NCBI GenBank assembly: GCA_005784505.1 | Contig: VCAZ01000001.1 | Coordinates: forward strand, 14,927,597 to 14,991,596 | DNA from: Bagarius yarrelli | Lineage: Eukaryota; Chordata; Actinopteri; Siluriformes; Sisoridae | Length of the DNA stretch: 64,000 nt | Reading direction: 5' to 3' | Shown here: positions 63,733 to 64,000 of the stretch, in pieces | Position numbering within the stretch: position 1 is the first letter of the stretch | How the letters are laid out: every line of letters begins with the position of its first letter | Translations under genes and position numbers: made by a program | Notes under the pieces: model-generated | What the model saw: only the letters and a program-made list of their open reading frames with translations | Told to the model about the DNA's origin: nothing | Databases searched by the model: none

Positions 63733-63919
63733 TTTACATTTATAGCATTTGGCAGATGACCCTATCCAGAGCGACTTGCATTTATCTCATTTATACAATT
63801 GAGCAATTGAGGGTTAACAGCCTTGCTTAGGGGCCCAGCAGTGGTGGCTTGGTAGAGCTGGAAATCAAACCCACGATCTTTGGGTTGGTAGTCCAACACC
63901 TTAACCATGAGCCACCACT
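63733..63919 (-). mobile_element. tRNA-derived SINE-like repeat (copy), cwf19l1 intron 12
   Basis: Minus strand shows GGTGGCTCATGGTTAAGGTG, GATCGTGGGTTTGATTTCC, GGGCCCCTAAGCAAGGC and AAGTCGCTCTGGATAGGGTC. Confidence 0.7.
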
Positions 63920-64000
63920 GCACTAGTTTGTACAAACCCGATTCCAAAAAAGTTGTGAATAAAAACAGAATGCAATGAAGTGGGAGTTTCAAATTTCAAT

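Overview
The window looks like a ray-finned (teleost) fish chromosome. It is AT-rich and intron-rich with GT-AG splicing, dense in di-, tri- and pentanucleotide microsatellites, and full of short tRNA-derived SINE-like repeats and decayed Tc1-type transposon pieces. The proteins are vertebrate orthologues. A DANA-like SINE type suggests an otophysan fish, but that is only a weak inference. No prokaryotic, organellar, rRNA, tRNA or CRISPR feature was seen.

Layout. (1) 1-9,300: no gene found; repeats and microsatellites. (2) 9,486-18,229 (+): complete 12-exon itfg2, a KICSTOR subunit of the amino-acid/mTORC1 pathway. (3) 18.3-28.5 kb: repeat-rich intergenic DNA. (4) 28,514-47,965 (-): complete six-exon nrip2, convergent with itfg2 and containing an 11.5 kb first intron. 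(5) 50,837-52,603 (-): complete three-exon klhl42, a CUL3 adaptor of the BTB-Kelch type. (6) 54,228-55,412 (-): an intronless 394-codon gene of unknown function with an N-terminal ZAD-like Cys-x2-Cys...Cys-x2-Cys module. (7) 56,718-63,450 (+): the first 12 coding exons of cwf19l1, which runs off the right edge.

Reading frames were joined across every intron by hand. Predicted lengths are Itfg2 431 aa, Nrip2 290 aa, Klhl42 470 aa and Cwf19l1 at least 471 aa. The first three are close to the remembered human lengths. The genes do not form an operon-like unit. The convergent itfg2-nrip2 pair matches the human order on 12p13, while klhl42 and cwf19l1 map elsewhere in human.

Most interesting points: the Nrip2 retropepsin-like motif reads Asn-Thr-Gly instead of Asp-Thr-Gly; the intronless ZAD-like gene is unrecognised and may be transposon-derived; cwf19l1 has a forced GC-AG intron and a ~0.9 kb degenerate tandem array in intron 2; itfg2 has a CLEAR-like E-box upstream, a perfect CRE just after exon 1, and an intron-1 minisatellite whose units carry inverted CCAAT boxes; several 3' splice sites have TG-repeat tracts instead of pyrimidine tracts. 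I saw no clear evidence of a wholly new multigene system; the ZAD-like gene is the best candidate for something undescribed.
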